Assembly: GCF_900313025.1 (NCBI RefSeq)
Contig: NZ_OMPQ01000009.1
Span: forward strand, 450,072-514,071
Origin: Pseudophaeobacter sp. EL27
Lineage (GTDB): Bacteria > Pseudomonadota > Alphaproteobacteria > Rhodobacterales > Rhodobacteraceae
Direction: 5' to 3'
Length of the DNA stretch: 64,000 nucleotides
Positions 57,029 to 64,000 of the stretch are shown in pieces. Under the pieces are notes generated by a model. The model ran no database searches. It was not told the DNA's origin and saw only the letters and a program-made list of their open reading frames with translations. The translations under genes and the position numbers were made by a program. Each line of letters opens with the position of its first letter. Position 1 is the first letter of the stretch.

Positions 57029-57916
57029 TCAATTCTTTGCTTTGCGAAGATCAATAAGAGCACCGTTGAACTCCGCCCCAAAGATCAAGATAGCCGCGTT
57101 GACGTAGAGAAAGATCATCGCCGCCATAGCCCCGGCTAGCCCGGCATAGGTGGCAGAATATTGAGCGATAGAGCCCACATAGAAAGCAAAGCCAATCCCA
57201 GCCCCCCACCACAGGGCGACCGTTAACACAGTTCCTGGCAAAATATGGGACAGGCGATGAACATGGCCGGGCAGCAAGAGGTGGCAGAAAAAAACGGCTA
57301 TAAATGGCAGCAGCACAGCCACCAGCCCATGTAGTCCGGATGTCAAATAGCCCGAGAGCTCCACATCCGGAAAAAAGTCAGCCAGATAATGCAGATAGAG
57401 CGGTAAGATCACCTCAAACAGGGCGGCAAACAAGATGCCGATGCCGCCGAGGATCACAAAGCCAAAACACAGCAACCGTGACAGCCAAAAGGGACGCTTA
57501 TCGTCATCGTGATAGGCCTGCACCATGGCCAGACGCACCGCATTGACGCCATTGGAGGCAAAATACAGCGCAAAAACACCGCCGAAGGTGATCAGTCCGG
57601 TGCTTGAGGTTGCCAATACGGCATCCAGTTCTGCCAGGATCGGGGTGGAGACCGGCTCGGGCCAGCCACCAAAGACCAGATCCACCAGATGGTCTAGATC
57701 AACGCCCTGGGAAAAGACCCCCGCGATGGTGCCGGCCAGGGCAACGGTGAACAAGACAAAGGGAAACAGCGCCAGCATCATCGACATGGCGACATGGCTG
57801 CTCATCACCCAACCGTTTTTGCTGCTGAACCGCCTTGCCGCCTGCCAGAGCGACTTCATCCAAATATTTGAGAAAACGCCATTATTCATTCCGATGGGGT
57901 TCCGTTTTTCGATCAC
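57029..57916 (-). CDS. YihY/BrkB family inner-membrane protein
   Basis: The 295-residue protein has six predicted membrane helices and the family's FSSKNGWVMSSHVAMSMMLALFPFVLF start, the LITFGGVFALYFASNGVNAVRLAM region and the ATYAGLAGAMAAMIFLYVNAAILIFGAEFNG end. The family was once called RNase BN by mistake and is of unknown function, perhaps transport. The start is uncertain: GTG 57916, ATG 57889 and ATG 57859 are in frame. It is divergent from the AttE-like operon. Confidence 0.87.
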   Translation of the reverse strand: MIEKRNPIGMNNGVFSNIWMKSLWQAARRFSSKNGWVMSSHVAMSMMLALFPFVLFTVALAGTIAGVFSQGVDLDHLVDLVFGGWPEPVSTPILAELDAVLATSSTGLITFGGVFALYFASNGVNAVRLAMVQAYHDDDKRPFWLSRLLCFGFVILGGIGILFAALFEVILPLYLHYLADFFPDVELSGYLTSGLHGLVAVLLPFIAVFFCHLLLPGHVHRLSHILPGTVLTVALWWGAGIGFAFYVGSIAQYSATYAGLAGAMAAMIFLYVNAAILIFGAEFNGALIDLRKAKN

Positions 57917-58058
57917 AACATTCAGAATCCTATAGCAAAAATCCGCAACAGGACAGCTCCTTGCTGGACAGTTGGCGCGCAGGTGTATTGACTGTTAAAT
58001 ATCGATCGACCTGCCAACTGACGGCCCGTCGGCTCCTTACTGGGGATCAGATCAACAC

Positions 58059-58715
58059 ATGGTTTTAACCGTCTCAAACGTCACCAAAACAATACCTCAA
58101 AGCGGCCTGGAAAAACCCATTCTGGATCAGGTCTCCTTGCAGCTGGACGCAGGCAAATCGCTGGCACTCACCGGTGAAAGCGGTTCCGGAAAAAGCACGC
58201 TTTTGCACCTTATCGGCGCCTTGGATGGTTTTGACGGTGGCGAGATCCAGATAGATGGCTGCCCGCTCAGCGCCCTTGATGATGGCAGCAGATCCGCCCT
58301 GCGCAGGAGCAAGGTTTCTATCGTTTTTCAACAGTTTAACATTATACCTTCACTTGATGTCGCAGCGAACATCTCACTTCACGCCAAGCTGGCAAAACGC
58401 CATGATCCGCAGTGGGACACGGAACTGGTGCGGCGCCTTGGGTTGTCCCCACTGATGTCGCGCTATCCAGAGCAGTTGTCAGGCGGGCAACAGCAACGTG
58501 TGGCCATTGCCCGCGCCCTCGCCATGCGCCCCAAGCTGCTGCTCGCGGATGAGCCAACGGGAAGTCTGGATGAGGAGACCGGCGACGCAGTATTGGCTTT
58601 GATGTTGGAGCTGGTGGCAGAAAGCCAGACGGCATTGTTTCTTGTCACCCATTCTCCCGGGATTGCCGCGGTTCTTGACCAACAGTTACACCTCAGCAAT
58701 GGACGGCTGACGTGA
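58059..58715 (+). CDS. ABC transporter ATP-binding protein (LolD/AttE-like)
   Basis: The 218-residue MacB/LolD-class ATPase has Walker A GESGSGKST (about 39-47), signature [19 protein letters not shown], Walker B LLLADEPTGSLDE and H-loop VTHSPG. It overlaps the permease gene by 4 nt (GTGA). With the FtsX-type permease and the AttH-like exported protein it forms an AttEFGH-like system, in which two permeases are fused. Such MacB-fold machines act on lipids or lipoproteins rather than importing solutes. Confidence 0.9.
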   Translation: MVLTVSNVTKTIPQSGLEKPILDQVSLQLDAGKSLALTGESGSGKSTLLHLIGALDGFDGGEIQIDGCPLSALDDGSRSALRRSKVSIVFQQFNIIPSLDVAANISLHAKLAKRHDPQWDTELVRRLGLSPLMSRYPEQLSGGQQQRVAIARALAMRPKLLLADEPTGSLDEETGDAVLALMLELVAESQTALFLVTHSPGIAAVLDQQLHLSNGRLT

Positions 58716-61135
58716 CCCGGGCTGCACTTGTTGCGCTGCTGTCCCATTGGCGCCAGCATCACTTTCAACTAGGCGTTTTGATCCTTGGCCTAGCGCTGGC
58801 CACCGCGCTTTGGATGGCGGTTCAGGCGATCAACACCCAGGCAAGATCCAGCTATGCCAAGGCCGAAGGCTATGTTCAGCAGTTTGACATGCCCGGCCTT
58901 GTCTCTACTAGCAACAGTCTGCGGGTGTCAGATTATGTTGCCCTAAAGCGCGCGGGCTGGGCACTCTCCCCAATGCTTGAAGGCCGCATGAGGCGAGCGG
59001 GTCAGTCCATTGATATCATTGGCGTAGATCTATTGACCACGCCTAGGATCTCTGGTGCGGTTCCTTCCGCAACAGAGGCAGAGACTGGAGAGCTGCTCCT
59101 CTCGATGCTGCGTTCCCCGGAGGGACTGCTGATGCATCCTGACACAGCCGCAGCTGTGTCAGAGGCCTTTGCAGACGCAAGAATCCACCTCACGACAGAG
59201 GTTCCCAATGGTCGCGCCATTGGCGATATTTCTACGGTCAGCCGCTTGCTTGACGAACCGGAAAAGCTAACGAGGTTGATCTATCTGGGCCAAGGCCAAC
59301 CCTCGCTCACTGCCCTGCGTGCGCTGCCGGATCACATACAGTTTGAAGCCACTGGTACCAGTCCTATTGACCCCGGCAGCCTGACCGAGAGCTTTCACCT
59401 CAACCTGACGGCCTTTGGTTTTTTGTCCTTCGTTGTTGGGCTTTTTATTGTGCAGGGCACCGTTGGACTGGCGATGGAGCAGCGGCGTGGCCTATTTCGC
59501 ACGCTGCGATGTCTGGGGCTGCCTTTTCGTAACCTCATCCTGATCTTGGTGATCGAAATCAGCATAATTGCTCTTACTTCGGCCTGCATCGGTTTGATAA
59601 TTGGATACTTTCTTGCAACCGCCCTTTTGCCAGGTGTGGCTGTCACCCTATCCGGCCTTTACGGTGTGCAGGTTGAAAATAGCCTTACCGTTAGGCCAGA
59701 ATGGATCTTGTCCGGTCTGGCGATGACACTGCTGGGGGCGGCCATTGCGAGTGGCTATGCCTTTTATAGCCTTTGGCGCCTTCCCATCCTGCAAGCCCCC
59801 TCCACCCAGGCCAGAGGGCAACAGATCCTCCGAAACTTCAATGGATGGGCTTTGACCGGGGCAGGATTGCTTGGACTAGGCTGCCTGTCGCTGCTGCTCT
59901 GGGGTGGGCTCAATGGTGGCTTTGTCTTTTTGGGCTGCATCATGTTGGGAACGGCGCTGCTCTTGCCCTTTTGCCTTTGGCACATTCTGCGTATTGGCCA
60001 AAGGCTGACGCCCCATCCGCTGGGCCATTGGCTCTGGGCGGATGCCAGGGCACAGCTTCCCGGTCTATCTCTGGCTCTGATGGCATTGATGCTGGCCTTG
60101 GCAACAAATATTGGTGTTGGAACAATGGTTTCCAGCTTCAGATTGACCTTCTCTGAGTGGTTGGATCAACGGCTGTCTTCGGAGCTCTACGTAACAGCCC
60201 GCGATGATACCCAAGGAGCCGCGCTCTTGCATTGGTTGGAGGTGAGAGACCTTCGCGTCTTACCGATCCGTTCTCAGGTTCTGCAGCAGCCGACAGGGCA
60301 AATCACCATCTACGGGGTCCGCGATGACCCCACCTATCGAGACAACTGGCCCATGCTTGAGGCCCAACCAAAGGTCTGGGATCAACTGGCGGATGGACAG
60401 GGCATACTGGTGAGCGAACAACTGGCACGGCGTGCGGATCTCAGCTTGGGCGACAGAATTGAGCTACCCCAGGGCTGGCCAAACAGGGTTCTGGGGATCT
60501 ATTCCGACTATGGCAATCCCCATGGACAGGCAATTGTCTCGATGCCACAACTGTTGCGCAATGCGCCAGAGGCGCCAAACCAGCGCTTTGGCCTGCGCAT
60601 GGATCTCGATGAAATTCCAAATCTGATCAAAGATCTCCAAGAGGTATTTGATTTAGAAAGAGAAAACATAACCGAGCAGGGCAAAATCAAAGCGGCGTCA
60701 AAACGGATATTTGATCAGACTTTCGGTGTCACTGACAGCCTAAAGCTGCTCACTCTCGGGGTGGCGAGTTTTGCCATTTTCACCAGTCTTGCGACCCTGT
60801 GGAGCCAACGCTTGCCGCAGCTTGGGCCAGTTTGGGCCATGGGAGTCAGCCGCAGAACCCTTGCCATGATCGACATTTTACGCAGCTTGTTGATGGCCGC
60901 TCTCACTGCGCTTTTGGCGCTGCCGCTGGGCCTGGTCCTGTCCTGGGCCTTGCTAGTGGTGATCAACACAGAGGCCTTTGGCTGGCGGCTGCCCGTCTAT
61001 CTGTTCCCACTGGACTGGCTATGGCTTACCAGCCTGTCGCTCCTTGCGGCATTGCTGGCGGCCTTGCTGCCTGCCTGGCGTCTGTTTCGGCTCCAACCCA
61101 GTGAGCTATTGAAGGTATTTTCCAGTGAACGTTAG
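58712..61135 (+). CDS. FtsX-like ABC transporter permease (fused AttF-AttG type)
   Basis: The 807-residue membrane protein has an N-terminal helix, a periplasmic domain (about 45-225), an FtsX block of three to four helices (about 230-355), further helices (about 370-460), a second periplasmic domain (about 470-660) and a C-terminal FtsX block (about 670-800). It therefore joins two permease halves in one chain, as in LolCE-like exporters. GTG 58712 overlaps the ATPase stop. Its end overlaps the next gene by 11 bp. Confidence 0.88.
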   Translation: MTRAALVALLSHWRQHHFQLGVLILGLALATALWMAVQAINTQARSSYAKAEGYVQQFDMPGLVSTSNSLRVSDYVALKRAGWALSPMLEGRMRRAGQSIDIIGVDLLTTPRISGAVPSATEAETGELLLSMLRSPEGLLMHPDTAAAVSEAFADARIHLTTEVPNGRAIGDISTVSRLLDEPEKLTRLIYLGQGQPSLTALRALPDHIQFEATGTSPIDPGSLTESFHLNLTAFGFLSFVVGLFIVQGTVGLAMEQRRGLFRTLRCLGLPFRNLILILVIEISIIALTSACIGLIIGYFLATALLPGVAVTLSGLYGVQVENSLTVRPEWILSGLAMTLLGAAIASGYAFYSLWRLPILQAPSTQARGQQILRNFNGWALTGAGLLGLGCLSLLLWGGLNGGFVFLGCIMLGTALLLPFCLWHILRIGQRLTPHPLGHWLWADARAQLPGLSLALMALMLALATNIGVGTMVSSFRLTFSEWLDQRLSSELYVTARDDTQGAALLHWLEVRDLRVLPIRSQVLQQPTGQITIYGVRDDPTYRDNWPMLEAQPKVWDQLADGQGILVSEQLARRADLSLGDRIELPQGWPNRVLGIYSDYGNPHGQAIVSMPQLLRNAPEAPNQRFGLRMDLDEIPNLIKDLQEVFDLERENITEQGKIKAASKRIFDQTFGVTDSLKLLTLGVASFAIFTSLATLWSQRLPQLGPVWAMGVSRRTLAMIDILRSLLMAALTALLALPLGLVLSWALLVVINTEAFGWRLPVYLFPLDWLWLTSLSLLAALLAALLPAWRLFRLQPSELLKVFSSER

Positions 61136-62177
61136 CCGCTTTCTTTTTTGCCTCTGCCTCCTCACACCCACCCCCGGCTTTGCCCAGGGATTTGCCGGTC
61201 TCGGGACCGAGGCTGAGGGCTTTGCCATTCCATCGCCGAGCCACCGGTTGCAGTTCCCGCGCGATCATGGTGCTCATCCGGATTTTCGTATTGAGTGGTG
61301 GTATTTGACTGCCAACCTTGAAGGAGAAAATGGCGAAGAATACGGCATCCAATGGACCTTGTTTCGTAGCGCCCTTGCCCCCGGTGAAGCAAAGGGGTGG
61401 CAAAGCCCACAGATCTGGATGGGCCATGCCGGCCTCACCAGCGCCACCGAACATTTCTCGGCTGAACGTCTGGCCCGTGGTGGAATTGGGCAAGCTGGCG
61501 TCAGCTTAGCTCCCTTTGAGGCCTGGATTGATGATTGGCAAATGACCGGGACAGATGATCTGTCGCAGCTGGATCTTACTGCCAATGGGGGCAGCTTCTC
61601 CTATGCGCTCAAGGCAGAAGCTGAGGGCCCATTGGTTTTGCAGGGCGCGCAGGGCTATTCGGTAAAATCGCCCGAAGGCCAAGCAAGCTACTATTACTCG
61701 CAACCAGAGTACCGGATGGAAGGGGTGCTTACCCTGCCCTCTGGTCCTGTTGCGGTGCGTGGTGATGGCTGGTTGGATCGTGAATGGTCCAGCCAGCCCC
61801 TGTCAGAAAACCAAAGTGGTTGGGACTGGTTCTCCCTGCGGTTCGACAGCGGGGATAAGCTCATGGGATTTGTGCTGCGCGGTGCCAATGGTGCCAATGA
61901 CTTCCGCTCCGGCACCTGGATTTCAGCTGATGGCGAGGTCACGCCATTACAACCGGGTGCCTTTCAGGCCGTCCCTCTGGCGCAGGTGATGGTCGGGGAT
62001 AAAACGATCCCGGTGCGCTGGGAGGTTCACCTGCCCGATCGAGAAGTTTTTGTTACAGTAGAGGCACTTAACCCACAAAGCTGGATGGATGTATCCTTTG
62101 CCTATTGGGAAGGTCCCGTAACCATTTCAGGCAGCCACAGTGGTAAAGGGTACCTGGAAATGACGGGCTATGAATAG
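61125..62177 (+). CDS. AttH/CrtC-like exported lipocalin-domain protein (carotenoid 1,2-hydratase family fold)
   Basis: The 350-residue protein has a signal peptide (MNVSRFLFCLCLLTPTPGFA) and a double lipocalin-like fold of the AttH/CrtC family: FPRDHGAHPDFRIEWWYLTANL, GWLDREWSSQPLSENQSGWDWFSLRF and VSFAYWEGPVTISG. It is annotated in relatives as a hydrolase or carotenoid hydratase, but no carotenoid genes are nearby. The operon with an AttE/AttFG-like exporter suggests a lipid-handling periplasmic protein. GTG 61125 overlaps the permease gene. Confidence 0.87.
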   Translation: MNVSRFLFCLCLLTPTPGFAQGFAGLGTEAEGFAIPSPSHRLQFPRDHGAHPDFRIEWWYLTANLEGENGEEYGIQWTLFRSALAPGEAKGWQSPQIWMGHAGLTSATEHFSAERLARGGIGQAGVSLAPFEAWIDDWQMTGTDDLSQLDLTANGGSFSYALKAEAEGPLVLQGAQGYSVKSPEGQASYYYSQPEYRMEGVLTLPSGPVAVRGDGWLDREWSSQPLSENQSGWDWFSLRFDSGDKLMGFVLRGANGANDFRSGTWISADGEVTPLQPGAFQAVPLAQVMVGDKTIPVRWEVHLPDREVFVTVEALNPQSWMDVSFAYWEGPVTISGSHSGKGYLEMTGYE

Positions 62178-62190
62178 GGCATCAGCAACA

Positions 62191-62216
62191 AGGGGCGCTC
62201 GCAAGCGCCCCTTTCT
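62191..62216. terminator. Terminator after the AttH-like gene, possibly bidirectional
   Basis: AGGGGCGC-TCGCAA-GCGCCCCT is a perfect 8-bp stem, followed by TTCTTTGTT on the plus strand. The minus-strand side has a weaker T-stretch and may help end the usp transcript. Confidence 0.88.
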
Positions 62217-62219
62217 TTG

Positions 62220-62666
62220 TTATTGATCCTTTGGTCCGCGAACCACAAAGACCGAGCATTCGGAATGCCGGATGACCCGGGCCGCATTCGGCCCAAGCAG
62301 ATAGTCCTTCAGATCTGGCTTATGGGCGCCAATCACGATGAGATCACTGCCGGCGGCCTCGGCCACCTTCAGGATTTCCTGATAGGCGGTACCCGTGGCA
62401 ACCACATGACGGATCTTATTGTTGTGATCCTCCCCGAGGATTTCGGCGCAAACCGATTTGAGCCTGGCTGTGGTGTCTTCAACCGCCTTTTCGTGATGAT
62501 GGCTTTCAAAAAAGCCAGAGACCCAGCTTTCCCCAAAATCCGGCAGAACATTAACCACATCCAATTGCGCCCCGTCGAGATCGGCCATTCTGGCCGCCTG
62601 TTCGAGAACCAATTTATCTGTGGCTTTGTCGCTCAACTCGACCGCACATAGGACCGATTTGATCAT
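62220..62666 (-). CDS. Universal stress protein (UspA family), TRAP-associated
   Basis: The 148-residue single-domain Usp begins MIKSVLCAVELSDKATD and ends SECSVFVVRGPK. The ATP-loop region reads GAHKPDLKDYLLGPN, where the canonical G-x2-G has Lys in place of the second Gly. ATP binding is therefore doubtful. Its ATG overlaps the TRAP permease stop by 4 nt, so it is coupled. In Halomonas the Usp TeaD regulates the TeaABC TRAP transporter, and a similar role is inferred here. Confidence 0.9.
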   Translation of the reverse strand: MIKSVLCAVELSDKATDKLVLEQAARMADLDGAQLDVVNVLPDFGESWVSGFFESHHHEKAVEDTTARLKSVCAEILGEDHNNKIRHVVATGTAYQEILKVAEAAGSDLIVIGAHKPDLKDYLLGPNAARVIRHSECSVFVVRGPKDQ

Positions 62667-64000
62667 GCTGGAACTCCTTCTCTACGGGCACGGCCGCGTT
62701 GCATCAGGGCAATCAAACCCAGCAGCAAAAGCGCTGGAATGAACACCAGCTCCTTTGGCATCTGGTCAGCTGGTGCGAGGATTTCTTTCACAAAAACAGG
62801 ACTATCCCCGTAAAAGTCAAAGCTGCCAAGATCCTGTTCCGCTGGGGTGCCAAAGCCCGGCGCGTCCAGGTTCATCTGATCTGCCTCAGGCAACAGGATC
62901 AGTCCGGCTTTCTCCGCCATGGCAGCACCGTCCAGACCTTCGAGAACCTCAACAACCAGGGTGGTTGAAGCGATCTCTCCGGTATCAAAATCCGGGCCTT
63001 CAATGGTGAGACGAAGCTGCTGCCCTGCCTCTGCCGCACCAAGCGCCTGCACCAGTTCGGTCGGGGCAACCTCAGTATGAGGAGGCATGATCCGGTTCAT
63101 GAAGAAATCCGGACGGAACAGTGCAAAGGCAACAAAGACCAGCAGGAAACTCTCGTATAGTCTGCTGCGGGTGACAAAGTAGCCCATGGTGCCAGCGGTA
63201 AAGACCAGGATGGCAATTGTCGCGGATATGGCCACCAATATGCCCTGGGTCCAGGTCACATCTATCAACAACAGATCAGTGTTGAAGATGAAGACAAAGG
63301 GCAAAGCCACTGTTCGCAAACTATAAAAGAAGGCGACAAAGCCTGTGCGGATCGCATCGCCACCCGATACAGCAGCGGCAGCAAAGCTGGCAAGCCCGAC
63401 CGGTGGCGTCACATCGGCCATGATCCCAAAGTAGAACACAAAGAGATGCACGGCGATTAGCGGCACGATCAGCCCGGACTGCGCGCCCAGCTCAACCACA
63501 ACCCCCGCCATCAGCGAGCTGACAACGATATAGTTGGCCGTGGTGGGCAGGCCCATGCCCAGCACCAGCGACAAGAGACCAACGCAGAGCAGGACAAAAA
63601 CCAGAATGGTGCCGGTCATATCTGCAGCGCGCTCCGCCACGGTGCCTTGGAAACTGGTGATACCAACCAGATCCGTCAGCGGGCTGATGGCGTGAACCAC
63701 AACCGCACTGAGATAGGTCAGACCATAGGCCATGGTTTCAACCAGATCTGCCATCACCTGCCCAACACCTGTCAGCGTCACTGTACCAACAATCACACCG
63801 GCCGTTGCTGTTGCCAGGGCAATACCGATCATATTGCGAGAGCCGTCAATCAACCCGCTCCACAGATCGTGGCAGCCTTCAAGGAAGGTCGTCATCATGT
63901 TGCTTTGGTTGCGGAAAAACGCCTTGATGGGCTTTTGGGTCAACAGAATGACAAAGAGCAGCGCCGTCGCCCAGAAGGCTGAAAGCCCCGGGGATTTCTG
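62663..64000 (-). CDS. TRAP transporter fused permease (DctM-type with DUF3394-like C-terminal domain), 5' part beyond window
   Basis: At least 446 codons are present and the gene continues past 64000. Hydrophobic helices of the large DctM-like subunit are seen, with the conserved LGMGLPTTANYIVVSSLMAG and FGIMADVTPPVGLASFAAAAV blocks typical of TAXI-type fused permeases. A periplasmic C-terminal domain follows (about 300 onward from the internal ATG at 63895, DUF3394-like) and a final helix FIPALLLLGLIALMQ. It would import an organic acid using the Na+ gradient with a TAXI binding protein that is probably upstream, outside the window. Confidence 0.92.
   Translation of the reverse strand, partial: QKSPGLSAFWATALLFVILLTQKPIKAFFRNQSNMMTTFLEGCHDLWSGLIDGSRNMIGIALATATAGVIVGTVTLTGVGQVMADLVETMAYGLTYLSAVVVHAISPLTDLVGITSFQGTVAERAADMTGTILVFVLLCVGLLSLVLGMGLPTTANYIVVSSLMAGVVVELGAQSGLIVPLIAVHLFVFYFGIMADVTPPVGLASFAAAAVSGGDAIRTGFVAFFYSLRTVALPFVFIFNTDLLLIDVTWTQGILVAISATIAILVFTAGTMGYFVTRSRLYESFLLVFVAFALFRPDFFMNRIMPPHTEVAPTELVQALGAAEAGQQLRLTIEGPDFDTGEIASTTLVVEVLEGLDGAAMAEKAGLILLPEADQMNLDAPGFGTPAEQDLGSFDFYGDSPVFVKEILAPADQMPKELVFIPALLLLGLIALMQRGRARREGVPA

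Overview
This 64-kb window looks like ordinary chromosome from an alphaproteobacterium of the Roseobacter group (Rhodobacterales), perhaps near Phaeobacter or Leisingera. That placement is an inference from gene content: class II DAHP synthase, ChpT of the CckA-ChpT-CtrA relay, a free-standing pterin:cobalamin methyltransferase (split MetH style), the olsB-olsA ornithine-lipid pair, many acyl-CoA dehydrogenases, a GlxA-type regulator, and PstA/PstC with large N-terminal inserts. I see no insertion sequence, phage gene, CRISPR array or rRNA operon. There is one tRNA, Ser(CGA).

Layout. 1-1637: end of a branched-chain amino-acid ABC system (livG fragment, livK). 2106-4675: GlxA-type regulator divergent from aroG. 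4868-8011: a PAS protein divergent from yicC, gmk and a gamma-carbonic-anhydrase-like gene. 8127-15720: complete phosphate regulon phoR-pstSCAB-phoU-phoB with a three-repeat Pho box before pstS. 15810-18053: LysR regulator divergent from glutaryl-CoA dehydrogenase. 18816-21488: SulP anion transporter and an SDR. 21510-33565: an acyl-CoA catabolic block of thioesterase, acetoacetyl-CoA-synthetase-type ligase, family VIII esterase-like hydrolase, crotonase, APH-type kinase, histidine phosphatase, nitronate-monooxygenase-like protein, SDR and two adjacent acyl-CoA dehydrogenases, with a divergent quinone oxidoreductase. 33728-34935: aroQ translationally overlapping a LuxR-type regulator.

35519-45197: housekeeping and envelope genes (tsf, rpsB, olsA, olsB, a DUF3553 gene, chpT, proA, proB, obgE, a GNAT, rpmA, rplU). 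45428-48876: DUF2059 protein, tRNA-Ser, AraC regulator and another acyl-CoA dehydrogenase. 49139-51509: NarL-type response regulator facing a hybrid histidine kinase. 52138-54456: one-carbon operon (small 'virulence factor' family protein, MetF-like reductase, methyl-THF:cobalamin methyltransferase with an Arg/Gly-rich tail). 54769-57916: Ppx/GppA, rlmE, a 59-codon gene and a YihY protein. 58059-62177: an AttEFGH-like ABC export operon. 62220-64000: a universal stress protein translationally coupled to a TRAP fused permease that runs off the end.

The most interesting points are: the LuxR solo in the aroQ operon with altered signal-pocket positions; the acyl-CoA block that resembles levulinate/4-hydroxyacid (Lva/ACAD11-like) pathways; intergenic hairpins lying next to CU-rich, anti-Shine-Dalgarno-like tracts at three places; the soluble PhoR; and the structured rpsB leader.
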